Of a stretch of DNA of 47,577 nt, positions 32,997 to 41,899 are shown piece by piece. Each line of letters opens with the position of its first letter. Within the stretch, counting starts at the first letter, position 1. The position numbers were made by a program, and so were the translations under genes. The stretch comes from Clostridia bacterium (GTDB lineage: Bacteria > Bacillota > Clostridia > Christensenellales > CAG-138). The stretch covers positions 1 through 47,577 of the forward strand of contig JAUNCT010000018.1 of assembly GCA_030526425.1 (NCBI GenBank), given 5' to 3'. Below the pieces are notes generated by a model, which saw only the letters and a list, made by a program, of their open reading frames with translations, was not told the origin of the DNA and did not search any database.

Positions 32997-33971
32997 ATGA
33001 TCCACCACGCGCTGCGGCGCCTTACCCTGCTGCTTGCCCTTTGCCTCTTTTCCCTGCCCGTTCTTGCCGAAACGCCGGATTATGCGGATGCGGCAAACTG
33101 GGCGTACGCCGAAACGGATGTGACCGGAAAGGACGCCGATGTGTTCTTCGTCGACCCGACGGTGTTCCTCGGCAGCGAGGGCGTTTACCTTTGGGAAGAC
33201 CTGAACGACGAGAAGACCCGCGCCTCCTTCGTCGGCGCGATCAACATGGAAAAGGGCATTTACGACGACAACGCCCGCTTCTTCTCGCCCTTCTACCACC
33301 AGGCGTCCTTCCAAGCTTACCTTGCGGGCGATGTTGCCGCCCCCGCGTTCGAAACCGCGTACGCCGAAGTGAAGGCTGCGTTCGACTATTACATGGCGCA
33401 CGAAAACAACGGGCGCCCGCTCGTGCTCGCGGGCTTTTCGCAGGGTGCGCAGCACGTGCTGCACCTGGTGGAGGACTACGCCGGCACCGAAGCCTTCGAC
33501 GCCGTGTTCGTCGCCTGTTACGCCATCGGCTGGCGCTTCACGGAGGAAGACGCCGCCGCGCACCCGAACGTGCGCTTCACCGAAGGCGAGACCGACACCG
33601 GCACGGTCATCGCGTTCAACTCCGAAGCCCCGGAGATCGCCGAAAGCCTGCTCATCCCCGCGGGGGTGAAGACCTATGCCGTGAACCCCTTGAACTGGCG
33701 CACCGACGGCACCCCCGCCGACCGCAGTGAAAACCCGGGCGCGTGCTTCACGAATTACAGCGGCGAGATCAAAACCGAGATCCCGCAGCTCACGGGCTGC
33801 TATATCGACCCGGTGCGCGGCGCGCTGAAGGTGACGGATGTTTCCCCGGCGGATTACCCCGGCGCCCTCTTCCCGGACGGCGTCTACCACCTGTACGACT
33901 ATCAGTTCTTCTACCGCAGCCTCGAACAAAACGTGCAAAAGCGCATCGCGGCGTTCCTCGCAAAAAACTGA
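32997..33971 (+). CDS. Secreted DUF3089-type alpha/beta hydrolase
   Basis: Start chosen at 32997 (MIHHALRRLTLLLALCLFSLPVLA), with ACGGAGGAAA upstream. The 324-residue protein has a signal peptide, then DVFFVDPTVFLGSEG and ARFFSPFYHQASFQAY, both typical of the DUF3089 family. The nucleophile elbow is LAGFSQGAQH (Ser148). The family is related to lipases and esterases of the alpha/beta fold, but natural substrates are not established. The gene is alone between two divergent or convergent transport and hydrolase genes, with its own promoter and terminator. Confidence 0.85.
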   Translation: MIHHALRRLTLLLALCLFSLPVLAETPDYADAANWAYAETDVTGKDADVFFVDPTVFLGSEGVYLWEDLNDEKTRASFVGAINMEKGIYDDNARFFSPFYHQASFQAYLAGDVAAPAFETAYAEVKAAFDYYMAHENNGRPLVLAGFSQGAQHVLHLVEDYAGTEAFDAVFVACYAIGWRFTEEDAAAHPNVRFTEGETDTGTVIAFNSEAPEIAESLLIPAGVKTYAVNPLNWRTDGTPADRSENPGACFTNYSGEIKTEIPQLTGCYIDPVRGALKVTDVSPADYPGALFPDGVYHLYDYQFFYRSLEQNVQKRIAAFLAKN

Positions 33972-33999
33972 ACCGCAAACCTTTCCCCCGATACGACCG

Positions 34000-34034
34000 C
34001 GGGGCGGAGCAACGGCTCCGCCCCGTTTCCTTTT
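34000..34034 (+). terminator. Terminator of the DUF3089-type gene
   Basis: Perfect stem CGGGGCGGAGC / GCTCCGCCCCG with a 4-base loop, followed by TTTCCTTTT. Confidence 0.85.
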
Positions 34035-34057
34035 CCCCCGCGATCTCGCAAAAGACA

Positions 34058-34088
34058 CGAAAAGACCCCGCCCAACCGGACGGGGTCT
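34058..34088 (-). terminator. Terminator of the membrane-anchored hydrolase gene
   Basis: Minus-strand stem AGACCCCG / CGGGGTCT with a 10-base loop, followed by TTTTCG, 25 bp past the stop. Confidence 0.75.
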
Positions 34089-34113
34089 CGCTTTTGGGAT
34101 GTTGCCGTTTCCC

Positions 34114-35985
34114 TTACGGGGCGGGCAGCGTGTAGACGGTGGTGTTGATGTACGCGGTGAGGATACCGAAGATCACCGGTCCGAGGTACAGGTTGCTCGT
34201 GGCGTTGTAGATCTTGCGGTTGATGAGCGTCCCCGCGATGCCCATGAGCACCATGTAGGACAGCATCATGTACGCCTTCCAGTTGCCGAAGGGACCGAAG
34301 CCCTGACCGTTGGAGAACATGCTCACATAGTACACGGTGCAGACGATCGCGGTGCCGAGCACGTTGCACAGCACGCAGATGAGCTGGTTGACGCCCTCGG
34401 GCATGCCCTTGAAGCGGTTGCAGCCGTTCATGATCAGCGAGTTGATGCACCAGTAGAGGATGAAGAAGGGCGCGTAGCACAGCGTGATCTTCAGGTGCGA
34501 CCACTTGATGGTGCCGAGCGTCAGGTCGACGACGCGGAAGTCGGTCTTGAAGAAGTAATCCGCGAACCAGACGACCGCGCGGCAGGCGAGCACGACGGAG
34601 ACCGCGAGCAGCACCGTGCGGCAGATGTCGCAGAAACCGATGCGCACGTGGTAATCCGAGATCTTGGCGCCGTTCTTCTTGTGGATGCCGAAGTAGAACA
34701 GCAGGAACATCGCCAGCAGGAACAGGGCGCTGAACAGCAGCCAAACGACGTTGTTGTTGGCGACGCCGTAAACGAACACGCCGTCCGTGGAGGTGGAGCC
34801 CGTCAGCGAGAAAATCTTACTGGTCTGCTGCATGAGCACGGGCGACATGAGCGGCGGCACGAGACCCGCCACGAGCGAAGCGATCACGAAGATCAGCCAG
34901 TCGGAGACCTTCTTCAGGCCGGAGACGGGCGCCTCGATGGGGTGCTTCAGCTTGTTGAACACGGGGACTTCAAGCAGCAGGATCGCCGCGGGGACGGTCA
35001 GACCGAGGATGCCGAGGAAACCGAGCGCGGAGAGCAGCAGCAGTTGGATGTAGTTCTGCTCATTCGCGGGGATCGGGTTCGGCGCCGGGACGGACTGCAT
35101 GAAGAACTCGGTGGTCGCTTCAACGGTCTTCGGGCTGATGATGCCGAGCGCGTGGGTCGCGTCGGAGGGGTTGTAGACCACGCGGGCGGTGCCGTCCGCG
35201 AAGCTGCCGTACACATGACCGATCTCGACCTTCACGTCGGGGTTGGTCAGGTCCTCCTCGGAGAAGGTGCCGGGCACGCCGAGGTTGATGAAGTTCTTGG
35301 TTTCCGCCTTGACGCTCAGGTCACCGGGGAAGTAGCCCTCGACGGGCTTGAAGCCGATGCGGGAGTAGGGATCGTACAGACCCGCGCCGAAACCGATGTT
35401 GACGCCCGTTGCGGCGTTGGTGAAGTTCGCCGGCGGCGGTGCGAGCACGAGCGCGGAAACGAACTTTTGCACGTACTCGTCGGGGTTGTTGCGCTGTTTC
35501 TCACCGTACTCGTTCAGGGTGACGACGGTGTTGTTGCCGCCCTTCGAATAACCGCCGATGGAGATCTTTTGGTTGTCGATGTACTCGAGGTTGTCGTACA
35601 CGTAGTCGATCAGCTCGCTGAAGCCGAAGGTCGTGGAGTTGCCGACCGCCTCGTCGGAATGACCCGCACTCAGAAGGTCGGGTACGAACACGGCGTAGCC
35701 GCGGCGCGAGAGCTCATGCGCGACGGAGCGCCAGATCTCGGCGGTGTTGTCGTTGCCGGGGCTGTAGACCACCGTGGGGACGGGGTTCTCCGCGGAAGCG
35801 TTCACGGGGCGGTACTCCATGTAGCGCACGGTGTTACCCTTGGGCGTGACGAACTTCTGGTCGAGCACCTTGACGTTGCCGTTGTCGGTGAGCATGGCGT
35901 GCGTGCCGATCATGCTCACAAGGCAAAGCGCAAGGCAGACGAACAGTGCAATCAGGCTTTTGCCGGTTGCGGACATCTTTTTCAT
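34114..35985 (-). CDS. Alpha/beta hydrolase fused to a polytopic membrane domain
   Basis: Start chosen at 35985 (MKKMSATGKSLIALFVCLAL), with AAAAGGAGAAAC upstream. The 623-residue protein has one N-terminal helix (10-28), then an extracellular alpha/beta hydrolase part (about 45-310) with VVYSPGNDN, the oxyanion region, GYAVFVPDLLSAGHS and the nucleophile elbow IGGYSKGGN (Ser147). From about residue 320 to the end it has some eight hydrophobic helices with short loops. A hydrolase tied to such a large membrane domain suggests work on a lipid-linked or membrane substrate. I know no named enzyme with this layout. It is monocistronic. Confidence 0.82.
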   Translation of the reverse strand: MKKMSATGKSLIALFVCLALCLVSMIGTHAMLTDNGNVKVLDQKFVTPKGNTVRYMEYRPVNASAENPVPTVVYSPGNDNTAEIWRSVAHELSRRGYAVFVPDLLSAGHSDEAVGNSTTFGFSELIDYVYDNLEYIDNQKISIGGYSKGGNNTVVTLNEYGEKQRNNPDEYVQKFVSALVLAPPPANFTNAATGVNIGFGAGLYDPYSRIGFKPVEGYFPGDLSVKAETKNFINLGVPGTFSEEDLTNPDVKVEIGHVYGSFADGTARVVYNPSDATHALGIISPKTVEATTEFFMQSVPAPNPIPANEQNYIQLLLLSALGFLGILGLTVPAAILLLEVPVFNKLKHPIEAPVSGLKKVSDWLIFVIASLVAGLVPPLMSPVLMQQTSKIFSLTGSTSTDGVFVYGVANNNVVWLLFSALFLLAMFLLFYFGIHKKNGAKISDYHVRIGFCDICRTVLLAVSVVLACRAVVWFADYFFKTDFRVVDLTLGTIKWSHLKITLCYAPFFILYWCINSLIMNGCNRFKGMPEGVNQLICVLCNVLGTAIVCTVYYVSMFSNGQGFGPFGNWKAYMMLSYMVLMGIAGTLINRKIYNATSNLYLGPVIFGILTAYINTTVYTLPAP

Positions 35986-36045
35986 TTGTTTCTCCTTTTG
36001 CTTTTCCCGGGGCGGAACCGCCCCTTTGATGAAGTGTGCCCGACT

Positions 36046-36075
36046 AAGATATAACATTCACGCCCGTTTTGTCAA
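36046..36075 (-). promoter_or_regulatory. Promoter of the membrane-anchored hydrolase gene
   Basis: Consensus TTGACA (36075-36070) and TATCTT (36051-36046), with an 18-bp spacer on the minus strand. The start point is about 55 bp before the ATG. Confidence 0.75.
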
Positions 36076-36192
36076 CTTTACGGTTGTTCAAGGGCACACA
36101 TCCCGCCCCCGCCGTGCCGGGAAACGGGCGTTCCGTTTTGCCTCGGTTCGTTTCCGCACAGGATCTTTACAATACCTTCGGTCGGTCACATT

Positions 36193-36539
36193 CTAAAAGT
36201 CAAATGACAAACCCGTATCATACTCGATCGCTTTCAGCGCAAAATCCAACATGGTTTCATATACGGGTTTTATCACCGGATCCACTTCATGTGACAAACG
36301 CCAACACAGCCAATCCCGAAAAGTCATACAACGATCGGGCAGAAAAAAGTCACAATCCCCCCAATCGAACAACGCATCCGTTTTTTCCACATCTCCCGGA
36401 GAAAACCATCCGCTTCCAATTCCGCGGCGATCCGTTCGTCGAAGTAGTACTCCTCACTTTCCGCTCCGTCAATAAACGAAAGACCGACCGGCGTGCGGTA
36501 GTGCACGGCGCTCTTTGCCAATGCCACGCGAATCCACAT
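36193..36539 (-). pseudogene. Small unrecognised gene with a single-base frameshift
   Basis: The ATG at 36539 follows GGGAGGAAATGC. The first frame gives MWIRVALAKSAVHYRTPVGL...AAELEADGF. In another frame the protein continues FSPGDVEKTDALFDWGDCDFFLPD and ends IEYDTGLSFDF. Adding one T to the TTTT run near 36402-36405 (minus strand) joins both parts into one coherent protein of about 115 residues. I do not recognise the family; it is acidic and soluble. The DNA is more AT-rich than the neighbours. The break may be a real loss or a homopolymer error in the assembly. Confidence 0.6.
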
Positions 36540-36689
36540 TTTGCATTTCCTCCCGCCTTTTTATCTTATAGTGTGTCAGCCAGTTGTTTCTGCGGCTTTC
36601 TTATCGGTCTCTCTTTATGATATCGGACTTTCGGTCGTTGCGTGTTTTGTTTGACCGTCTCCCCATGGTCTTCCGTTTTCCCGAAGCGG

Positions 36690-36728
36690 TAAAACGAAAA
36701 CGCCTCTCCGGACCCGCCGGAGGGGCGT
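36690..36728 (-). terminator. Terminator of the tRNA-modification operon
   Basis: Minus-strand stem ACGCCCCTCCGG / CCGGAGAGGCGT (one mismatch) with a 5-base loop, followed by TTTCGTTTT, 25 bp past the stop of the TtcA-like gene. Confidence 0.8.
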
Positions 36729-36753
36729 TCTTTGTTCGGTTCGGCTTCCGCCG

Positions 36754-37909
36754 TCATTCCTCCCCGTCGTAGGTGTCGAGGAAATGGTGCTTCACGCCGT
36801 TCTGCTTGTAAGCGATGACCGTGGAAAGGTTCACGTTCGAAACGCTGTTGAAGATGTTCGCTTCCACCTGCGGGTAGCCCTGTTTCAGCTCCGCGATGAG
36901 CTTTTTCGTTTCCAGCCGCTTCGAGGCGGTCGTTCCGTCCTCGTGGCAGGTGGTGCAGGTGTCCGTGAAGTGGCACGCGCACTGCAGAAAGTGCAGGTCG
37001 TTGTGATCGCGCCATTTGATGATGTCCGCCTCGCGGACGAGGTACATCGGGCGGATGAGCTCCATGCCTTCGAAGTTCGTGCTGTGCAGCTTCGGCATCA
37101 TGGTCTGGACCTGACCGCCGTACAGCATCCCCATGAGGATGGTCTCGATCACGTCGTCGTAATGGTGCCCGAGCGCGATCTTGTTGCAGCCGAGCGCACG
37201 CCTTGCTGTACAGGTGTCCCCGGCGCATCCGCGCGCACAGGTAGCAGGGGTTCTTTTCCACGTTGTCGACGGCGTCGAAGATATCGCTTTCGAAGATCGT
37301 CACCGGGATGCCCAGCGCCCGCGCGTTGTATTCGATCAGCCTGCGGTTGTCGGCGTTGTATCCGGGGTCCATCACCAGAAAGACCGTTTCGAACTCCACT
37401 TGGCGGTGCTTTTGAATTTCCTGAAACAGCTTTGCCATCAGCATGGAATCCTTGCCGCCCGAAATGCAAACGGCGATGCGGTCCCCCTCTTGGATGAGCT
37501 TGTACTGCTTGCACGCCTTCGCGAACGGCGTGAACAGCTGCTTGTGGTATTTCCCGCGGATGCTCTGCTCCGCTTTTTCGCGGACCGCATCCGTTTCTCC
37601 GCCGTTCGTCCACGTGTCCCTGAGATAGGCAAGGTACCCGTCCGATAGGTTGACGCACGCGCGCCCGTGTTCTTCGAGCAGTTCCGCAAGGGCGGCGGAG
37701 CGGATGCCCCGTTGGCAGAACAGCACCGGCGTCTTGTCCGCGGGAAGTTCTCCTGCGACCTTTTCCGGGTCGTCCGCAATCGCCCGTTCCGGGATGTGGA
37801 CCGCCCCGGGGATCGTTCCGTACAGCACGCTGCCCTCGTCCCGCGTGTCGACAAGCACATAGGTTTTGGGGTCCTTGCGCTTGAATTCTTCGTAGGTCAG
37901 TTCTTTCAT
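36754..37909 (-). pseudogene. Rhodanese-TtcA fusion (tRNA 2-thiolation type), frameshifted
   Basis: Start at 37909 (MKELTYEEFKRKDPKTYVLV), overlapping the tcdA stop as ATGA. Residues 1-90 are a rhodanese domain with the active-site loop FCQRGIRSAALAELL. A TtcA-like PP-loop ATPase follows: CISGGKDSMLMAKLFQEI and NPCYLCARMRRGHLYSKA. There, near 37191-37205, the frame is lost. The continuation LGCNKIALGHHYDDVIETIL...CACHFTDTCTTCHEDG lies in another frame and ends at 36754. The mismatch is one base too many or two missing. Both halves are intact, so it is either a recent break or an assembly error. If whole, it would use a persulfide from its own rhodanese domain and an Fe-S cluster to thiolate tRNA. 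Confidence 0.8.
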
Positions 37910-38676
37910 GCCTTCGGTTCCGCCTTCTTCACCAGGTCGCGCACGACCTCCCCTGCGATGATCAGCCCCGCGACCGAGGGCACGAACGCCGTGCTCCCCG
38001 GGATGTCCCTGCGGTCGGTGCAGTGCCGTTTCGTTCCGGGCGGGCAGATGCAATGGGCACGGCAGCTGATGGACATATCCTCGATCGGGCGGATCGGTCG
38101 TTCTTCCGAATAGACGACCTTGAGCTTCCCCACGCCGCGCTTTTTCAGTTCGCGCCGCATGACCCTCGCCAGCGGGTCCACGCGGGTCTTCGAGATATCC
38201 GCCACGCGGAACGCGGAAGCGTCCAGCTTGTTGCCCGCGCCCATGGAGCAGATGATCGGGGTCTTCGTCTTCTTGCACTGCATCACGAGCTCGATCTTCG
38301 CCGTGACCGTGTCGATGGCGTCGATCACGTAGTCGTACTCGGCGAAGGGGAACTCCTCCGCGTTTTCCGGCAAAAAGAAGCACTTGCGCGTCGTGACCTC
38401 CGCCTTCGGGTTGATCTCGAGGATGCGCTCCCGCATCACGTCCGCCTTGTACTTGCCGACGGTCTTCCGCGTTGCGATGATCTGCCGGTTGAGGTTCGTC
38501 AGGCAGATCTTGTCGTCGTCGATCAGGTCGAACGCGCCGATGCCCGAACGCGCCAGCGCCTCACAGGCGTACCCCCCAACGCCACCAATGCCGAACACCG
38601 CAACGCGGCATCCGGCAAGGTATTCCATCGCTTGTTTTCCGAGCAGCAGCTCGGTCCTTGAAAATTGGTTGAGCAT
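37906..38676 (-). CDS. tcdA: tRNA threonylcarbamoyladenosine dehydratase
   Basis: Start chosen at 38676 (MLNQFSRTELLLGKQAMEYL), with GGAGCGGGGC upstream. The 256-residue E1-like protein has the nucleotide-binding VAVFGIGGVGGYACEALARSGIG, DDDKICLTNLNRQIIA (catalytic Arg), the DAIDTVTAKI motif, and the C-terminal SFxx-type region CICPPGTKRHCTDRRDIPGSTAFVPSVAGLIIA. This is TcdA/CsdL, which cyclises t6A at position 37 of tRNA. In E. coli it receives help from the CsdA/CsdE sulfur relay. Here it overlaps a rhodanese-TtcA gene, giving a tRNA-modification operon. Confidence 0.93.
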   Translation of the reverse strand: MLNQFSRTELLLGKQAMEYLAGCRVAVFGIGGVGGYACEALARSGIGAFDLIDDDKICLTNLNRQIIATRKTVGKYKADVMRERILEINPKAEVTTRKCFFLPENAEEFPFAEYDYVIDAIDTVTAKIELVMQCKKTKTPIICSMGAGNKLDASAFRVADISKTRVDPLARVMRRELKKRGVGKLKVVYSEERPIRPIEDMSISCRAHCICPPGTKRHCTDRRDIPGSTAFVPSVAGLIIAGEVVRDLVKKAEPKA

Positions 38677-38680
38677 CGGC

Positions 38681-39286
38681 TCAGCCCCGCTCCGCGGCAA
38701 CCGCCGCGGCGATATCGTCTTCCGTCGCGGCCATCGCTTCCAGGGTCAGCGTCAGCAGCTTTTCGAGGTCCCAGCCCAACTGTTCCGCACCGCGTTCGAT
38801 GACCTCGCGCGAGCAGCCCGCGGCAAAGCCCTTGCTCTTGTACTTTTTCTTCAGGGATTTCAGCTCCATGTCCTTGGTGCTTTGGGAGGGGCGCATCAGC
38901 GCCGCCGCCCAGATGAGCCCGGTCAGCTCGTCCGCCGCGAACAGCACCTTTTCCATTTCGCGTTCCGGCGCGACGTCGATCGTCGTACCGCAGCCGACGG
39001 TGATGCCGTAGCCGTGGGAGACCACCGCGTGGATGATGTCCTCGGGCACGCCGCCCGCACGCAGCAGCTCGGGGGCTTTCAGGCAGTGCTCCTCCGGGTA
39101 TTCCTCGAAGTCGATGTCGTGGAGCAATCCCACGATCCCCCAGTACTCCGCCTCGTCGCCGTAACCGAGCGTTTCGGCAAAGTGTTTCATCACCGCCTCC
39201 ACCGTGAAGGCGTGCTGCAGGTGGAAGGGGTCCTTGTTGTGTCGTTTCAAAAGTTCCAGCGCTTCCGCGCGGGTGATCGTACTCAT
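38681..39286 (-). CDS. HD-domain protein
   Basis: Start chosen at 39286 (MSTITRAEALELLKRHNKDP). AAAGGAC lies somewhat far upstream, so initiation may be weak. The 201-residue protein carries HLQHAFTVEAVMKHFAE, GIVGLLHDIDFEEYPEEH (the HD pair), VVSHGYG and FAADELTGLIWA (downstream Asp). These make a complete HD metal site. The family in Clostridia is labelled HD domain or hydrolase; it likely acts on a phosphate ester or nucleotide. It lies 5 bp upstream of tcdA and just downstream of the symporter gene, in the same direction. Confidence 0.82.
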   Translation of the reverse strand: MSTITRAEALELLKRHNKDPFHLQHAFTVEAVMKHFAETLGYGDEAEYWGIVGLLHDIDFEEYPEEHCLKAPELLRAGGVPEDIIHAVVSHGYGITVGCGTTIDVAPEREMEKVLFAADELTGLIWAAALMRPSQSTKDMELKSLKKKYKSKGFAAGCSREVIERGAEQLGWDLEKLLTLTLEAMAATEDDIAAAVAAERG

Positions 39287-39324
39287 ATCGGTACCGTATG
39301 TCCTTTCGTCGTTGTGCCCGCGGC

Positions 39325-40752
39325 TCACGCCAACGGGTCGATGTATTTCTTCGTGTCCTTCGCGATGATCTTCCAGAACAGCAGCAGGGAGAACAGGTTC
39401 GGGATGCACATGATGCCGTTGCAGAAATCCGCCGCGTCCCACAGCACCTGCGCGGAGACCATGAAGCCGAGGAAGGTCATGCCCACGTGGATGACGCGGA
39501 ACAGCGAAAGGTGCTTCGAGCCGAACAGGTACTGCCACGCCGTTTCGCCGTAGGTCTCCCAGCCGATGGTCGTCGAGAAGCAGAACAGCACGAGGCACAC
39601 GGTCACGACCACATCGCCCAAGGTACCGAGCGCCGTCGTCCACGCCGCATTGGAGATCGCGGCGGTCTGCGTGACGGGGATACCGCCCGCGGCGACGATG
39701 TCGCCCACGCCCGAGGTCAGAATGACCAGCGCGGTGAACGTGCAGATGACGATCGTGTCGAAGAACACCTCGACGATGCCGTAAAGGCTCTGCTTCGCGG
39801 GCACGTCGATATCGGAGGTCACGTGGACCAGCGGCGCGCCGCCGACGCCCGCTTCATTGGAGAACACGCCGCGGGTGACGCCCTTGGAGATCGCCGTTTT
39901 GATGGTGATGCCCGTCACGCCGCCCCATGCCGCGCGGCTCGAGAAAGCGCTGCCGAAGATCAGCCCGAGCGCGCCGGGGATCTTCTCCGCGTTCAGCACC
40001 AGAATGATGCAGCCGAAGAACACGTAAACGACCGCCATCACCGGGGTCAGCACCGAGCACACGCTGCCGATCTTCTTCAGCCCGCCCATGATGACGAGCG
40101 CGGACGCCGCGCAGAACACGAGCCCCCATACCCACACGGGGACCGACGGAATGCTGGCTTTCAGCACCCCCGCGATGGAGCTGGACTGCACCGCGTTGCA
40201 GGAAATGAACGAGACCGCCACGCAGCACACCGCGAAAACGCCGCCCAAGATCTTTGCGAGCCAACGGACGTTCTCCTTCATGCCGCGGGTGAGGATGTAC
40301 ATGACGCCGCCGCGCCAGATGCCCGCGTCGTCCTTTTCGCGGAAGTGCATCGCAAGCAGTATCTCCGCGTACTTGGTCGCCATGCCCGTGATCGAAGCGA
40401 CCCACATCCAGAAGATCGCGCCCGGTCCGCCGGAAACCAGTGCCGCCGCCACACCCACAACGTTGCCGTTGCCGACGCAGCCGGACAGGGCCGTTGCCAG
40501 CGCCTGGAAGGGTTTGAGCTGCCCGTCGCCGGACTTTCTGCTGCGCAGACCGCCGAACACCTCGCGTACCGCGGCGCCGAACTTGCGGAACTGCACGCCC
40601 CGCGTGACGATCGTCATCAGGATGCCGGTGCCGAAGAACACCGTCAGCATCACCGGTCCGAACAAAAAGCCGGTACAGTTCACAAAGAAGTTGTCGAGCG
40701 CGGTCAGCACTCCGCCGAAAAACCCGGCGACCGCAGTGAAGATCTCGTTCAT
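39325..40752 (-). CDS. Alanine/glycine:cation symporter (AGCS family)
   Basis: A 475-residue membrane protein with the AGCS layout: a first helix bundle, then RGVQFRKFGAAVREVFG, FQALATALSGCVGNGNVVGVAAAL (helix 3 with the conserved GNGN region), GVFSNEAGVGGAPLVHV (family signature GxxSxExGxGxxP) and TTIGWETYGETAWQYLFG near the end. It imports alanine or glycine, or a related small amino acid, with Na+ or H+. It comes after cysK in the same direction, with a hairpin between. Confidence 0.9.
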   Translation of the reverse strand: MNEIFTAVAGFFGGVLTALDNFFVNCTGFLFGPVMLTVFFGTGILMTIVTRGVQFRKFGAAVREVFGGLRSRKSGDGQLKPFQALATALSGCVGNGNVVGVAAALVSGGPGAIFWMWVASITGMATKYAEILLAMHFREKDDAGIWRGGVMYILTRGMKENVRWLAKILGGVFAVCCVAVSFISCNAVQSSSIAGVLKASIPSVPVWVWGLVFCAASALVIMGGLKKIGSVCSVLTPVMAVVYVFFGCIILVLNAEKIPGALGLIFGSAFSSRAAWGGVTGITIKTAISKGVTRGVFSNEAGVGGAPLVHVTSDIDVPAKQSLYGIVEVFFDTIVICTFTALVILTSGVGDIVAAGGIPVTQTAAISNAAWTTALGTLGDVVVTVCLVLFCFSTTIGWETYGETAWQYLFGSKHLSLFRVIHVGMTFLGFMVSAQVLWDAADFCNGIMCIPNLFSLLLFWKIIAKDTKKYIDPLA

Positions 40753-40790
40753 TTTGTCTTTCCCCCAAGGATATTTTTATTTACGGGAAG

Positions 40791-40821
40791 CGGCACCGGA
40801 CCATAATCCTGTCCGGTGCCG
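40791..40821 (-). terminator. Hairpin between cysK and the AGCS gene
   Basis: Perfect 11-bp stem CGGCACCGGAC / GTCCGGTGCCG with a 9-base loop. The minus-strand side lacks a proper T run (CTTCCCGT), so termination is uncertain. It may instead be a processing or stabilising hairpin. Confidence 0.5.
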
Positions 40822-40844
40822 TATTTGATTTTGTTGTTCTTTTG

Positions 40845-41777
40845 TCAGTCCGCGAACAGCGGGGTGGAGAGATATCTGTCGCCGGAGTCGGGCAGCAGCA
40901 CCACGATGGTCTTGCCCGCGTTCTCGGGGCGCTTTGCGAGTTGGATCGCCGCATAGGTCGCGGCGCCGGAGGAGATGCCCACGAGCACGCCCTCCTTGTG
41001 ACCGATGAGCTTGCCCGTCGCAAACGCGTCTTCATTCGACACGGTGACGATCTCATCGTAGACGCCGGTGTTCAGCACATCCGGCACGAAGCCCGCGCCG
41101 ATACCCTGGATCTTGTGCGGTCCCGCAACGCCGGTGGAAAGCACCGCGGAGGTCGCGGGTTCGACCGCGACGACCTTCACATTGGGGTTTTGGCTCTTGA
41201 GGTATTCGCCGGTGCCGGTGATCGTTCCGCCGGTGCCGACGCCCGCAACGAAGATGTCGACCTTGCCGTCGGTATCCTCCCAGATCTCGGGACCCGTGGT
41301 CGTGTAGTGCGCCTTGGGGTTCGCCGGGTTCTTGAACTGCCCGGGGATGAAGCTGTTTTCGATCTGTGCGGCAAGCTCTTCCGCCTTTGCGATCGCGCCC
41401 TTCATGCCCTTCGCGCCCTCGGTCAGAACGATCTCCGCGCCGTAGGCTTTGATGAGCTGGCGGCGTTCCACGCTCATGGTTTCGGGCATCGTGAGGATGA
41501 TGCGGTAGCCGCGCGCCGCCGCCACGGATGCGAGACCGATGCCGGTGTTGCCGCTCGTGGGTTCGATGATCGTCGCGCCGGGCTTCAGCAGACCTTTCGC
41601 TCCGGCGTCGTCGATGATCCCGCGGGCGATACGGTCCTTCACGCTGCCTGCGGGGTTGAAGTATTCGAGCTTCGCGAGCACGGTCGCGCCGAGTCCGAAT
41701 TCCTTTTCGATGTGGCTGAGCTCCAGCAGCGGGGTCTTTCCGATCAGTTGGTCGGCGGTTTTGTAAATGTTCGGCAT
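40845..41777 (-). CDS. cysK: Cysteine synthase A (O-acetylserine sulfhydrylase)
   Basis: The 310-residue PLP enzyme has [16 protein letters not shown] (Schiff-base Lys in the KDR motif), [16 protein letters not shown] (acetate- and sulfide-binding loop), [18 protein letters not shown] (PLP phosphate loop), and [11 protein letters not shown] followed by VGISSGAA at the C-terminus. Length and motifs match CysK closely. It makes cysteine from O-acetylserine and sulfide. It lies 122 bp downstream of metY in the same direction, without a clear promoter, so it is probably read from the metY leader transcript and shares its control. Confidence 0.95.
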   Translation of the reverse strand: MPNIYKTADQLIGKTPLLELSHIEKEFGLGATVLAKLEYFNPAGSVKDRIARGIIDDAGAKGLLKPGATIIEPTSGNTGIGLASVAAARGYRIILTMPETMSVERRQLIKAYGAEIVLTEGAKGMKGAIAKAEELAAQIENSFIPGQFKNPANPKAHYTTTGPEIWEDTDGKVDIFVAGVGTGGTITGTGEYLKSQNPNVKVVAVEPATSAVLSTGVAGPHKIQGIGAGFVPDVLNTGVYDEIVTVSNEDAFATGKLIGHKEGVLVGISSGAATYAAIQLAKRPENAGKTIVVLLPDSGDRYLSTPLFAD

Positions 41778-41899
41778 ATGTTTTGTTTCCTTTCTCGGTT
41801 GATGTCGGTCGTTTGGGTTCCGGGGAACAGGTGATTCAGATCGTCCGGAACGCCCGACATCGGAAACCGGGCTGTCTTGTGCGGGTCATGGGTCTTTCC

